Origin: an uncultured Bacteroidales bacterium
GTDB taxonomy: Bacteria; Bacteroidota; Bacteroidia; Bacteroidales; UBA932
NCBI GenBank assembly: GCA_902491795.1
Contig: CABUIX010000001.1
Span: 1 to 64,000 of the forward strand
Length of the DNA stretch: 64,000 nt
Direction: 5' to 3'
The notes under the pieces were generated by a model. The model was not told the origin of the DNA. It saw nothing but the letters and a program-made list of their open reading frames with translations, and searched no databases. The position numbers were made by a program, and so were the translations under genes. Shown in pieces: positions 18,383 to 28,270 of the stretch (its first letter is position 1; each line of letters starts with the position of its first letter).

Positions 18383-18826
18383 ATGAAAAAGACATTCATC
18401 GCGGCATTCATGCTGCTCCTCGGAATTGCATCAGCAAAGGCAGACAACGACAGACCGGTAAGCTTCAACCAGCTTCCAGAGGTTTCACAGGAATTCCTTA
18501 CCAGGCATTTCGGCAATCAGCAGATAGCATTCGCTACCGAAGATCCGAAATATGTCGGCAGCGAATATGAAGTTGTCTATACCGACCGGACTGAAGTTGA
18601 CTTCGGCACCGACGGGCAATGGACTTCAGTGGAATGCAGGCACAAGGCCGTTCCCGAAGAAATCGTTCCTGCCGAGATCACCAAGTATCTCAGCACCCTG
18701 GATCTTGCCAAGGGCCAGCACATACGCAAGATAAGCCGGGACAGACTCGAATGGGAAGTGGAACTTTCCAACGGCTTTGAACTCGAATTCGACACGCAGT
18801 TCAACATTCTGAAAATTGATGACTGA
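18383..18826 (+). CDS. Secreted PepSY-like protein, second of three
   Basis: This 147-residue protein has a signal peptide (MKKTFIAAFMLLLGIASAKA) and the same two-half-repeat plan as its neighbours, with GSEYEVVYTDRTEVDFGTDG in the first half and LEFDTQFNILKIDD at the C-terminus. The shared motifs and order suggest tandem duplication. It lies 47 bp after the first copy with no visible terminator, so all three copies and perhaps the kinase pair are one unit. Confidence 0.8.
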   Translation: MKKTFIAAFMLLLGIASAKADNDRPVSFNQLPEVSQEFLTRHFGNQQIAFATEDPKYVGSEYEVVYTDRTEVDFGTDGQWTSVECRHKAVPEEIVPAEITKYLSTLDLAKGQHIRKISRDRLEWEVELSNGFELEFDTQFNILKIDD

Positions 18827-19298
18827 CATGTCCGCAAGACCCGCGAAAAAGATATGGACCATCGCGATTGCTGCCGTTGCCGCGGCAGCAATCGTACTGT
18901 TTGCCGCAGACAACATTGAGAGCCGCAAGCCCGTTGATTTCGGTTCCATGCCGCAACAAGCCAAAGACTTCATGCTCACGCATTACCCCGGTGAGACTCC
19001 GGTACTGGCAGTCAGGGAGTTCGAAGATCTGCATAAAGAATACAAAGTGTCGTTCAAGGACGGCACAAAGGTGACATTTGACAGGAGAGGAAAATGGACG
19101 AAGATCGAAAGCCGCACGAAAGAAGTTCCCGCATGCATTGTGCCATCAGAAGCCTCCGCGTACATTGAACGGAATTTTCCGGGCAGCAGAATCTTTGAAA
19201 TTACAAGGGAGCGCAACGAAACGGAAATGAAACTGGACAACGGAATCGAGCTGACATTCGATTCAAGAGGCTGGGAACTCATGGACATTGACGATTGA
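18819..19298 (+). CDS. Membrane-anchored PepSY-like protein, third of three
   Basis: This protein (159 residues from the ATG at 18819; an ATG at 18828 is an alternative) overlaps the previous gene. Unlike its two secreted neighbours it begins with a basic patch and one uncleaved-looking hydrophobic helix (KKIWTIAIAAVAAAAIVLFA), so it is probably tethered to the inner membrane facing the periplasm. The body again has two PepSY-like halves (EYKVSFKDGTKVTFDRRG and LTFDSRGWELMDIDD). The differing localisation from a shared fold suggests division of labour in one sensing or transport pathway, an inference only. Confidence 0.75.
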   Translation: MTDMSARPAKKIWTIAIAAVAAAAIVLFAADNIESRKPVDFGSMPQQAKDFMLTHYPGETPVLAVREFEDLHKEYKVSFKDGTKVTFDRRGKWTKIESRTKEVPACIVPSEASAYIERNFPGSRIFEITRERNETEMKLDNGIELTFDSRGWELMDIDD

Positions 19299-19340
19299 AT
19301 GATTTCTGCATCAGATAAGGGAGCTGTCGAAGTAATTCGC

Positions 19341-19348
19341 TATATTTG
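19341..19348 (+). promoter_or_regulatory. -7 element TATATTTG for the PL26-like gene
   Basis: A perfect TAnnTTTG match 29 bp before the ATG at 19377. The -33 region has no TTTG, so an activator may be needed. The operator shared by the two PUL promoters further on is absent here. Confidence 0.45.
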
Positions 19349-19376
19349 CAGGCTGTAATCATAACCAATAACCACA

Positions 19377-22112
19377 ATGACCAGATTCTTAACATCACTT
19401 GCGGCAATTCTTGCCGCATCAGTTCCGATTTACGCCCAGGAGACAGAACTCCAGTGGATCGGGCATGAGCCTGAAGTACCGGCCGGACAAAGCTGGGGAA
19501 TACCTTTTCCGAAAGGCCAGATTGACGAGAAGCAGACGTTCACTCTCACTGACGGGAACGGAGATACCCTGCCGCTCCAGCAATGGGTAATGGCCCGGCA
19601 TATTGACGGTTCCGTAAAATGGATGGGCTTCGCCACATCCATCACCCCGGACCAGACTGACGGGCTCAAGCTTACGGCACAGCCCAAACTTTCCGCGAGA
19701 CAGGCAAGGCAGGCCGCAAAAAGGGCTTCTGTGCCACAGGACGGAATCCTGGTCAACGAGACCGAAGACTGCGTGACGGTCGACAATGGTGTCGAAAGGA
19801 TAACATTCGGCAAAGCGGGAGCATTCCTGATCAGGTCAATCGAAATGGATGGGACCACTGTTGCCGAGAACGGAAGGCTGGTATGCATTCGCGAGGACCG
19901 CTCGCAGGCAGACGAGGGCACACTCAGATTCAACAACTTCCAGAGCCGCATCGACAGCATTTCCGTGGAAAAGACAGGACCTGTGCTCGCGGTCGTGAAG
20001 ATCGACGGAATGCACAGCGACGGAACACGTGACTGGCTGCCCTTCAGCGTGAGATTCTACATCTACGACAACGTGGCTTCAATAAAGATGGTCCACTCCT
20101 TCATATATGACGGCGACCAGTTCACCGATTTCATCAAGGGCCTGGGCGTGGAGTTCACGGTTCCTCTCCGCGAGGAAATACACAACCGCCACGTGCGCTT
20201 CGCCGGGGAGAACGGAGGACTGTGGGGCGAGGCTGTCAAGCCGCTTACCGGACGCCGTGTACTCACATATCCCGGAATAGAAAGTGTCCTTGAAGACCAG
20301 TTCGAGGGCAAGCGTGTACCCAACCAGTCGGAATACAACGCCGCCGGGCAGAAACTCATCAGCGACTGGGCAGACTGGAGCGACTTCCGTCTCACCCAGC
20401 TGACTCCGGACGGATATGACATTCGCAAGCGCACCAATCCCGAAAGCAGGTGGATAGGTACTGCCGGAGGAAACAGGGCTCCCGGCTACATGCAGGCAGG
20501 AGACGTCAGCGGCGGACTCGGACTCTCGCTCAAGGATTTCTGGCAGTCATATCCAGCCGAACTTGACATTGACGGCATGGTAAACGACAAGGCCACAATG
20601 ACCGTATGGATGTGGAGCCCGAGAGGGGATGTGATGGACATGCGCCACTACGACACCGAAGGACATGACCTCAACTCCGCATATGAAGACTATCAGGAAG
20701 GCATGTCCACGCCCTACGGAGTTGCCCGCACAAGCGAAATCACCATCGTGCCCTACACCACGATGCCCACAAGGGACGAATCCGTACGGATAGCACAGAA
20801 CGCGCAGGAGATCAGCCAGCTGATGGCCACACCGCAATACCTGCATGATGCCGGTGCCTTCGGAGTGTGGAGCCTGCCCGATCCTGACGGAGGGGAGGTC
20901 AAGCAGTGGATAGAGAAGCAGATCAACGACTACATCGCCTTCTATGAACAGGCAATAGAGACCCAGAGATGGTACGGATTCTGGAACTACGGCGACGTCA
21001 TGCATTCATATACCGTGGGGCGTCACTCATGGAACTACGACATCGGGGGCAACGCCTGGGCCAACACCGAGCTTGAGCCCGACCTGTGGCTTTGGTACGC
21101 GTTCATACGCACAGGCCGTGAGGACATCTACAGGATGGCTTCCGCGATGACGAGGCACACATCCGAAGTCGATGTCTACCATATTGGAGAAATGGCCGGT
21201 CTCGGAACCAGGCACAATGTGTCACACTGGGGCTGCGGTGCAAAGGAAGCCAGGATAGGACAGGCATGGTGGAAGAGATTCTTCTATTATCTGACAACCG
21301 ATGACCGTGTCGGAGACCTCATGCACGATGCGGCTGATGCCGATTTCACCACCCTCAAGTTCGACCCCCTGCGCGTGGCGCAGCCCCGCAGCGAGTTCCC
21401 CACCGCACAGCCTACACGTCTGCGCTGGGGACCCGACTGGATTGCTTTCGTGGGCAACTGGTTCACAGAATGGGAGAGGACCGGCAACAAGTACTATCTT
21501 GACAAGATCGAAACCGGCATGAAGTCCCTCTCTCACCTTCCCAACGGCCTGTTCACCGGAAAGGGTCCGTACGGTTATGATCCTGAAACCGGGAAGCTCA
21601 CCTACGAAGGCGACCCCGACTGGATTACCAATACCAACCACCTGGCCAACCTCCAGGGAGGATTCGAGGTGATGATGGAAGTCTACGACGGAATAGGAAA
21701 CAAGGATTTCAACAAGACCTATCTCGAATACTGCAGCTGGTACACTGTTCCCAAGGATGACCCGATCAGGGACCTTCCAGAGAATGCCAAGTACAAGAAC
21801 TGGTGGGGACACTGGAACCAGGACCGGATGCTGGCATTCGCAGGCAAGGAGCTCAATGACGCCTACCGCATCAAGCTGGCATGGACAAGATTCCTGCAGG
21901 GGTCAATCGGACCCGACGGAAAGCTCCGCGACCAGGTGCCCGTGACACGTATCGAAGGATCCGACACTCTGACGCCTTTCGACGAGAGTCCGAGAGTCAG
22001 CACAAACGGGACAGCCCAGTGGAATCTTGAAGCCATAATCATGCTGGGCCTGATCGGGGACAGGATCCCTGACCTGAGTGAGATTCCCGCTCCGGCGCCC
22101 AGACGATATTAA
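19377..22112 (+). CDS. PcRGLX/YetA-like protein, candidate PL26 rhamnogalacturonan exolyase
   Basis: This 911-residue secreted protein (signal MTRFLTSLAAILAASVPIYA) opens with the RIFT-barrel-type sequence AGQSWGIPFPKGQI and QQWVMARHIDGSVKWMGFA that marks the PcRGLX/YetA-like family, then a second beta domain (about residues 130-400) and a long alpha/alpha-toroid C-terminal half rich in Trp and Tyr (residues 450-890). Members of family PL26 cleave rhamnogalacturonan from the chain end by beta-elimination. The catalytic residues are not identified here, so activity is inferred from family only. It has its own promoter and a strong terminator, just upstream of the hybrid sensor gene. Confidence 0.7.
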   Translation: MTRFLTSLAAILAASVPIYAQETELQWIGHEPEVPAGQSWGIPFPKGQIDEKQTFTLTDGNGDTLPLQQWVMARHIDGSVKWMGFATSITPDQTDGLKLTAQPKLSARQARQAAKRASVPQDGILVNETEDCVTVDNGVERITFGKAGAFLIRSIEMDGTTVAENGRLVCIREDRSQADEGTLRFNNFQSRIDSISVEKTGPVLAVVKIDGMHSDGTRDWLPFSVRFYIYDNVASIKMVHSFIYDGDQFTDFIKGLGVEFTVPLREEIHNRHVRFAGENGGLWGEAVKPLTGRRVLTYPGIESVLEDQFEGKRVPNQSEYNAAGQKLISDWADWSDFRLTQLTPDGYDIRKRTNPESRWIGTAGGNRAPGYMQAGDVSGGLGLSLKDFWQSYPAELDIDGMVNDKATMTVWMWSPRGDVMDMRHYDTEGHDLNSAYEDYQEGMSTPYGVARTSEITIVPYTTMPTRDESVRIAQNAQEISQLMATPQYLHDAGAFGVWSLPDPDGGEVKQWIEKQINDYIAFYEQAIETQRWYGFWNYGDVMHSYTVGRHSWNYDIGGNAWANTELEPDLWLWYAFIRTGREDIYRMASAMTRHTSEVDVYHIGEMAGLGTRHNVSHWGCGAKEARIGQAWWKRFFYYLTTDDRVGDLMHDAADADFTTLKFDPLRVAQPRSEFPTAQPTRLRWGPDWIAFVGNWFTEWERTGNKYYLDKIETGMKSLSHLPNGLFTGKGPYGYDPETGKLTYEGDPDWITNTNHLANLQGGFEVMMEVYDGIGNKDFNKTYLEYCSWYTVPKDDPIRDLPENAKYKNWWGHWNQDRMLAFAGKELNDAYRIKLAWTRFLQGSIGPDGKLRDQVPVTRIEGSDTLTPFDESPRVSTNGTAQWNLEAIIMLGLIGDRIPDLSEIPAPAPRRY

Positions 22113-22126
22113 TCAATTCCAGATTG

Positions 22127-22159
22127 ACAGCCAGGCCGCAGGGTCTGGCTGTTTTTTTT
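22127..22159 (+). terminator. Rho-independent terminator after the PL26-like gene
   Basis: An 11-bp stem (22127-22137 with 22142-22152, one G-U pair) with a GCAG loop, followed by a T run to 22159. It separates the lyase from the hybrid sensor gene. Confidence 0.85.
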
Positions 22160-22169
22160 GCCGATTGCT

Positions 22170-22177
22170 TATATTTG
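22170..22177 (+). promoter_or_regulatory. -7 element TATATTTG for the hybrid sensor gene
   Basis: A perfect TAnnTTTG match only 6 bp before the ATG at 22184, implying an almost leaderless mRNA. The -33 position falls in the terminator stem, so expression is probably low and constant. Confidence 0.35.
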
Positions 22178-22183
22178 CCGTGT

Positions 22184-25100
22184 ATGAAAAGATTTGTCCT
22201 GTCCATCTGCATCATTGCTGCAGTATGTTGTCCAGCATATCTCCGGGCCGACGAAAGGCTCTACCTGGAACAGATTTCCGTATCCGAAAACCTTCCGCAC
22301 ACCGATGTCAACGCCATTGTCGGTGACAACGAGGGGTTCATTTGGTTCGCGACATTCGCCGGACTGTGCCGATACGACGGTTCCGACATGCAGGTCTACA
22401 ACGTGACAAATTCCACGCTCAGGAGTTCCAGGATCAAATCACTGCATCTGTCGCCTGACGGAATGCTTTACATCGGTACGGAGACCGGAGGCCTGACAAT
22501 CTTCGACACCTCCGAAGACAGATTCGTTGCGACTCTTCCGGTACCGATGAACAACATAAACGGAATATTCAGCCACAACGGCAAAATCCGCCTTTGCACC
22601 GATGCAGGAATCACTTCCGTCGAGATGAAGGACGGCCGCTACAACATGGATTCCCACTGGATAAGCCGCGGCGTGACAGGAGGCTGCAGCATACCCGGAA
22701 AGGGGATGATGCTCTGCTCCCCGTCAGGACTGTACTTCTTCGAGGACGGTCCGGACGGAATGGGGACGGCCTCGCTCAAGCCCGTAATGACCGGGTCTCA
22801 CTGCCTGTCAGCAGTATATCTCGCCGACAAGGACATGGCCGTCATTGCCGGATATGACGGGTGCTATGCAGTCAATTGCAGCACATGGGAAGTAAGCCGC
22901 CTGAACAATACGGAAACGATTTCTCTCTATGAATCGCCTGACGGAAACATCTGGGCAGGAACAAGAAAGGAGGGAATAATATGCTATGACCGCGACCTGA
23001 ACACCAGATACAGATACGGGCCATACGAAGAGTACGGATTCGACAGTTGCGACATCACGTCGTTCTACATGGACGGCTCTTCTGTGCTGTGGATCGGGAC
23101 AATCGGCAACGGATGCTACAAAAAGATAAGCCATACCGACGACTTCCATCTCTACTCCATACATGACGGACTCAAGAAAGACCACATAGTGTGTCTCTAC
23201 GCCGACACCTCGGACAGGCTGTGGATATCAGCAAGGGACGGAAGCCTGTATGTGATGAAAGGCAAACAGATCACCAGGGTCAACCAGGAAACACTTGACG
23301 TGTTTGAGAACATGCCGATATCTTTCATTCATGAGGATCCCAACGGAGCGGTATGGATAGGTGCCTGGACACACGGAATAAAGGTAATACGCGGAGCCGA
23401 CCTCGATCTTGCCTCAAGCGGCAGAAAGTTCAGCTTCAGCCGCTTCGAACAGCCTCCGGTGCTGAAAGCCGCCAGCGTGTTCACAGCAGATTCCGATGAG
23501 CGGGGAGACATCTGGATCAGCAGCAATTACGGAGTCTTCAGATATTCTCCCGGACCCGGCGGCAGGGAATCATGGTACAACGGCAGCTGGTCCAATTTCA
23601 TCAGCAATCCGGCGGATTCCTGCTCACTCTCGGACAACTTCTGCACAGACATACTGGCAGAAAGCCACGCGGGAAAGCAGTATGTATGGGTCGGGACAAG
23701 ATTCGGACTGACAAGATTCATCTGCGACAGTGACTCGGATGTGGAGTCAGTCAGCAGAATAAGCCCTTCACATGAAAGCGACGGATTGTCAGGAGACTAC
23801 ATATCCGTTACACACAAGGACACGAACGGGGACTTGTGGATTGCCACCCTCGGAGGAGGACTCAACAAACTCACAAGCAGCAGAGACAGTTCCCGCCTCA
23901 AGTTCCGGCACTACAACAGCAGGAACGCCACTTTCCTGAGCACAGAACTTGAATCCCTCGAGGAAGACGGCAACGGAGTCTTCTGGATAGGAAACAACCG
24001 CGGCCTCACCAGATTTGACCCTGCATCCGGCAACATCAAGACCTTTTCAAGGACAGACGGTCTGCAAAGCGACGTGTTCAAGATATGGGCCTCAACAAAA
24101 TTCCGGGACGGCAGCATGGCATTCGGAGGTCCTGAGGGATTCAACATATTTGACCCTGCCGGGATAAGCAGCAACAACATACCGCCCAAAACCATACTCA
24201 CCGGTCTGGGAATCAACGGGAACGAGATTCATCCAGGCGACACCCTGAAGGGCAAAGTGGTGCTGGACAGGCCGCTCAGGCACATGTCCGTGATCACCCT
24301 GCCGTATGACTGCAACAGCCTGACATTCAGGTTCGCCGCACTTCATTACGAGCACCCCGAGATGAACAGATACAAGTTCATGCTCGAAGGCGTCGACGAC
24401 ACATGGAGATATGCCGGACAGAGAGAACTGTCCTCAACCTACCTGAACCTGAAGCCTGGAAAATATACCTTCTCGGTATTCGGATCCAACAGCGACGGCA
24501 TCTGGAGCGAGGAGCCGGCCAGTCTGAAAGTTGCCATACGGCCTCCCCTGTGGAAAAGCACAGGCGCATATATATTGTACTGCATAATTTTCATCGGACT
24601 TGTCTATCTGGTCAGGACATCCGTGGAAAGGCGGAACAGACAGCACTATCAGCTGGAAATGGAGCACAAGCTGCGCCTTGAGGAAGAGCAGCGCAATGAG
24701 AACGAACTCAAGTTCCATACGGACTTCCTGCATGAGATCAAGACTCCGCTTACCCTGATCACGGCCCCGGTCAATGAGCTGCTTGACAATCCGAATCTGG
24801 GCAAGACCACCAGAGACAGGCTGCAGCTGGTAAAAAGAAGCACAATAATCCTCCAGCGGCTGATTGACATGGTGACCGACCTGCGCAAATACGACAACAA
24901 CCGCATCCATCTGCATGTTGTCGAAGTGGATTTCTGCCGCTTCGTGGAAGAGACCGTCATGCTTTTCGTCCCCTACATGAAAAGCAGGGGAATTTCATTC
25001 TCGCTGGACAAGCCCGAATCGCCTGTCATGGTGTATATCGACAAGGACCAGATGGAAAAGGTGATAATGAACCTGATGTCAAATGCCATAAGGTATTCTC

Positions 25101-26272
25101 CGGAAAGTGGGGAAGGAAGAATAACGGTTTCAATAGAGAAAGACGATACCGCAGGATATCCCGGAGTGCTTCTTTCTGTCAGCAACACAGGCATAGGCAT
25201 AATGCCGGAAGATCTCACGAGAATCTTCGAACGGTTCCACCAGGGAGCGAACAACAACACCAGAAAAGGAATGGGAATCGGGCTTGCAATATCGAGGCAC
25301 ATCGTATCGGACCACGGAGGTGAAATATATGCCGAATCCGTACCCGGAAAGCAGACCGTGTTCCATGTACGGCTGCGTCTGGGAGATGCTCATTTCAGCG
25401 ATGACGAAATAGACCGCAGCTACAGCAACAGCGACGACATCTCCAACTATGACAAGCTTCCGGAAATCACCTCAGTCATGACCGAGGGGCAATGCTGCAG
25501 CGGCGGGAGGACCTATACGGCACTCATAGCGGACGACAGCACCGAACTGCGGAATTATCTGAGGCAGCTGCTGTCCATGAAATACAATGTAATATGCGCT
25601 TCGGACGGCAGGGAAGGATATGAAAAGGCGATAGCTGACCAGCCGGACATAATCATTTCAGACGTGATCATGCCTGAAATGGACGGACTTGAACTGTGCC
25701 AGCGCATAAAGAACAACCCTGACACCTCTCATATCCCCGTGATTCTCCTGTCCGCAAGGAACCTTCCGGTCGACAAGGTGGAAGGCTTTGAAGCCCTGGC
25801 GGACGATTACATGACAAAGCCGTTCCAGTCGGAAGTCCTTCTGTCAAGAATAGAGAATCTCATACGCCAGAGAGAAAGCATGAGAACTGCTTTCAGGAAC
25901 AGCATAGCCATTGAGCCGTCGGCCGTTGTAGGCACGACTTCAGACGAGAGGTTCATGAAAACCGTCATATCGGCCATAGAGGACCACATGTCCGAACCCG
26001 AATTCGGAGTCGATGAACTGTGCAGGGAAATCGGGATTTCCAGACCTACCCTTTACAGAAAAATAAAATCTCTGACAGGATTGTCGGCAATAAGGTTTCT
26101 CAGAAGCATAAGGCTGAAGAGGGCCGCACAGATGCTTGACTCGGATCCGGGCCTTACCGTCTCGTCGGTAATGTATGCAACAGGTTTCAGCAACATGTCA
26201 TACTTCTCGACAATCTTCTTTGAAGAATTCCACATTCTGCCTAAGGATTATCGCGACAGAAAAGACAAATAA
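22184..26272 (+). CDS. Hybrid two-component system regulator (HTCS) of the PUL
   Basis: This 1362-residue one-protein two-component system has a signal peptide, a periplasmic double beta-propeller of Reg_prop repeats (about residues 30-700, with recurring GxIWxGT and GLxRxD motifs), a Y_Y_Y domain (715-780), one transmembrane helix (795-815), a HisKA domain with H box FLHEIKTPLT (His850), an ATPase domain (N box NLMSNAIRYS, G box GMGIGLAIS), a receiver with phospho-acceptor Asp1160, and an AraC-type DNA-binding domain (about 1255-1362). HTCS proteins bind a glycan fragment in the periplasm and activate the adjacent PUL. The start at 22184 begins the signal MKRFVLSICIIAAV. The likely target site is the shared box at 26313-26335 and 32886-32908. 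Confidence 0.95.
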   Translation: MKRFVLSICIIAAVCCPAYLRADERLYLEQISVSENLPHTDVNAIVGDNEGFIWFATFAGLCRYDGSDMQVYNVTNSTLRSSRIKSLHLSPDGMLYIGTETGGLTIFDTSEDRFVATLPVPMNNINGIFSHNGKIRLCTDAGITSVEMKDGRYNMDSHWISRGVTGGCSIPGKGMMLCSPSGLYFFEDGPDGMGTASLKPVMTGSHCLSAVYLADKDMAVIAGYDGCYAVNCSTWEVSRLNNTETISLYESPDGNIWAGTRKEGIICYDRDLNTRYRYGPYEEYGFDSCDITSFYMDGSSVLWIGTIGNGCYKKISHTDDFHLYSIHDGLKKDHIVCLYADTSDRLWISARDGSLYVMKGKQITRVNQETLDVFENMPISFIHEDPNGAVWIGAWTHGIKVIRGADLDLASSGRKFSFSRFEQPPVLKAASVFTADSDERGDIWISSNYGVFRYSPGPGGRESWYNGSWSNFISNPADSCSLSDNFCTDILAESHAGKQYVWVGTRFGLTRFICDSDSDVESVSRISPSHESDGLSGDYISVTHKDTNGDLWIATLGGGLNKLTSSRDSSRLKFRHYNSRNATFLSTELESLEEDGNGVFWIGNNRGLTRFDPASGNIKTFSRTDGLQSDVFKIWASTKFRDGSMAFGGPEGFNIFDPAGISSNNIPPKTILTGLGINGNEIHPGDTLKGKVVLDRPLRHMSVITLPYDCNSLTFRFAALHYEHPEMNRYKFMLEGVDDTWRYAGQRELSSTYLNLKPGKYTFSVFGSNSDGIWSEEPASLKVAIRPPLWKSTGAYILYCIIFIGLVYLVRTSVERRNRQHYQLEMEHKLRLEEEQRNENELKFHTDFLHEIKTPLTLITAPVNELLDNPNLGKTTRDRLQLVKRSTIILQRLIDMVTDLRKYDNNRIHLHVVEVDFCRFVEETVMLFVPYMKSRGISFSLDKPESPVMVYIDKDQMEKVIMNLMSNAIRYSPESGEGRITVSIEKDDTAGYPGVLLSVSNTGIGIMPEDLTRIFERFHQGANNNTRKGMGIGLAISRHIVSDHGGEIYAESVPGKQTVFHVRLRLGDAHFSDDEIDRSYSNSDDISNYDKLPEITSVMTEGQCCSGGRTYTALIADDSTELRNYLRQLLSMKYNVICASDGREGYEKAIADQPDIIISDVIMPEMDGLELCQRIKNNPDTSHIPVILLSARNLPVDKVEGFEALADDYMTKPFQSEVLLSRIENLIRQRESMRTAFRNSIAIEPSAVVGTTSDERFMKTVISAIEDHMSEPEFGVDELCREIGISRPTLYRKIKSLTGLSAIRFLRSIRLKRAAQMLDSDPGLTVSSVMYATGFSNMSYFSTIFFEEFHILPKDYRDRKDK

Positions 26273-26297
26273 AAATGCCATCAGCCCGTCTGAAAGG

Positions 26298-26369
26298 TGC
26301 TTTTTCGCAAATACAGAAAAATCTGAACGATTTGTGACAGCCGATGAAGGCTTTCGCCGGCTATATTTG
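26298..26369 (+). promoter_or_regulatory. PUL promoter with putative HTCS operator, copy 1 (upstream of GH110)
   Basis: A 38-bp block (26298-26335) aligns without gaps to 32871-32908 with 32 identities; its 3' core (26313-26335), ACAGAAAAA, then T, then CTGAACGATTTGT, differs at one base. The -7 box TATATTTG follows at 26362-26369, 26 bp after the block. The 5' T-rich part may partly be a terminator of the upstream gene. Confidence 0.65.
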
Positions 26370-26395
26370 TCCTATATCAGCAACACTGAAACTAC

Positions 26396-28270
26396 ATGTA
26401 CCTGACCACAGCCCTCTCCAGGATTCCGGCTGCACTTGCAGCCGCTCTTGTCATTCTCTGCACCGCATCATGCGGCAACGGCACGGTGACAATAAACGCG
26501 GACCCGACAATTGAAGACTATACGCCGATTTTGCGAAATGTCCTCGAAAGTCATCCGCGCGGAAACGTCACGATACGGTTCTCTCCCGGCACCTTCACTT
26601 TCTACCCCGAAAAGGCATCCGGAGAATATCTGACCGTCTCAAACAACGACAACGGGATGAAGAAGATCATCTTCAGCATCCGCGGCATGAAGAATGTGTC
26701 CATCGAGGGAGATTCATCAGATTTTGTTTTCTGCGGGGCAGTCATTCCGTTTTCAGTGCAGGGCAGCAGCAACATCCGGCTGTCAGGCTTCTCAATAGAC
26801 TATGATGCCCCGTTCACGCTGGAAGGCACTGTAACCGAAACTGATCCTGAAGCCGGAACTTTCACCCTCAGAATCGATCCGGCCAACAAGTATCATATCC
26901 TGGACGGACAGTTCCGTTTTCAGGGTTATGACTGGGAATCCCGTCTAGGGGAGAACATTGTGTTTGATCCCCGGACCAAGTCCCCGTACTACAATTCTTC
27001 GGCATTCCAGCACTGGTCACTGCATCAGTTCTCGGCTGAAGAGGTCGGAGAAAACCTGGTAAGGTTCGGGAACGTATATGCAAGAGAACTGCCTCCCGTG
27101 GGCAGCATATGGGTGGACAAGGGCATGCATCAGCAGGAAAGATACTGTTCAGCAATAGTCCTGAGCGACAGCAGGGACATAACCGTGGAGAATGTCCATA
27201 TCTATCACAGCGGAGCGATGGCACTGATTGCCCAGTACTGCGAAAATGTCACTGTGCGCGGATACAGCACCGCTAGACGTGAAGGATCGTCGAGGATAGT
27301 TACGGCGTCGGCTGACGCGACCCATTTCGTCGACTGCAAAGGCAAGATTCTTCTGGAAAACTGCACTTTCGAAAGCATGCTTGATGACGCGGTCAACATC
27401 CACGGCACATATATGCAGGTAAGGCAAATCATTTCCGGGAATGAGTTCGCCGCATCTTTCGGGCACAGGCAGCAGCAAGGAAACCATTTTGCCGACAGGG
27501 GCTGCAGGATACGCTTTGTCGACAGGACCACCATGAAGCCTGTCGGTACCGGCAGAGTGCAGTCTGTACGCAGAGTCAACGAGAACTGGTACGTTTTCCG
27601 CACCGACTTTCCTCTTGAGTCACTGGGAGACCCTGAAAACTATGCGGTCGAGAACATATCGAGAGGCGCATCCGCCGTCATCAGGAACTGCACCGTCAGA
27701 TACAACAGGGCCAGGAGCCTGCTTCTCTCCACACCGGGAAAGGTGCTGGTGGAAAATTGCGACTTCGCATCGATGATGGCCGGAATCGTAATCTGCGGGG
27801 ACGCGAACTATTGGTACGAATCAGGAAACACCAAAGACATTACGATCAGGAACAACAGGTTCAGGGATCTCGCGACAGGAGGGAACTCTCCCCAGGCCGT
27901 ACTGCAGATTGACCCTATGATAAGCAGTGAAGGAAGATCCGGAGATTTCTTCTACCACGGAAAAATATCCTTCACGGACAACGTTGTCGAGACATTCGAT
28001 TCGCAGATCATATACGCACTCAGCGTCGAGGACCTCGAGATCAGGGGCAACGTCTTCAAGGAATCCGGGACATACCAGCCCCTGTTCCCCGACCTCGCGG
28101 CGATTGATGTTCTGAACTGCGGCAAAGTGACCATTCGTGACAATGACTTCTCAGGATGGAAAAAGGACGCTTACATAAGCGTACACGACTGCACAGAAAC
28201 AGACATCAAGGCCGACGGACTGAAGATCAAAGACAAGCCAAATCCCCATTTTTATGGTAACGGACAATAA
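26396..28270 (+). CDS. GH110 family exo-alpha-1,3-galactosidase, copy 1
   Basis: This 624-residue lipoprotein-like protein (signal with lipobox CTASC) is a right-handed parallel beta-helix. The GH110 signature SADATHF (Asp307) is followed 23 residues later by ESMLDDAVNIHGTY (Asp330, Asp331); this Asp, 23, DD spacing equals that of the catalytic aspartates I recall for the characterised marine enzyme PdGH110B. GH110 enzymes release terminal alpha-1,3-linked galactose with inversion, for example from blood-group B or linear alpha-Gal structures or carrageenan-derived fragments. It is first in the unit after the hybrid sensor and overlaps the next gene by 17 bp. A paralogue ends the locus at 40200. 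Confidence 0.85.
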   Translation: MYLTTALSRIPAALAAALVILCTASCGNGTVTINADPTIEDYTPILRNVLESHPRGNVTIRFSPGTFTFYPEKASGEYLTVSNNDNGMKKIIFSIRGMKNVSIEGDSSDFVFCGAVIPFSVQGSSNIRLSGFSIDYDAPFTLEGTVTETDPEAGTFTLRIDPANKYHILDGQFRFQGYDWESRLGENIVFDPRTKSPYYNSSAFQHWSLHQFSAEEVGENLVRFGNVYARELPPVGSIWVDKGMHQQERYCSAIVLSDSRDITVENVHIYHSGAMALIAQYCENVTVRGYSTARREGSSRIVTASADATHFVDCKGKILLENCTFESMLDDAVNIHGTYMQVRQIISGNEFAASFGHRQQQGNHFADRGCRIRFVDRTTMKPVGTGRVQSVRRVNENWYVFRTDFPLESLGDPENYAVENISRGASAVIRNCTVRYNRARSLLLSTPGKVLVENCDFASMMAGIVICGDANYWYESGNTKDITIRNNRFRDLATGGNSPQAVLQIDPMISSEGRSGDFFYHGKISFTDNVVETFDSQIIYALSVEDLEIRGNVFKESGTYQPLFPDLAAIDVLNCGKVTIRDNDFSGWKKDAYISVHDCTETDIKADGLKIKDKPNPHFYGNGQ

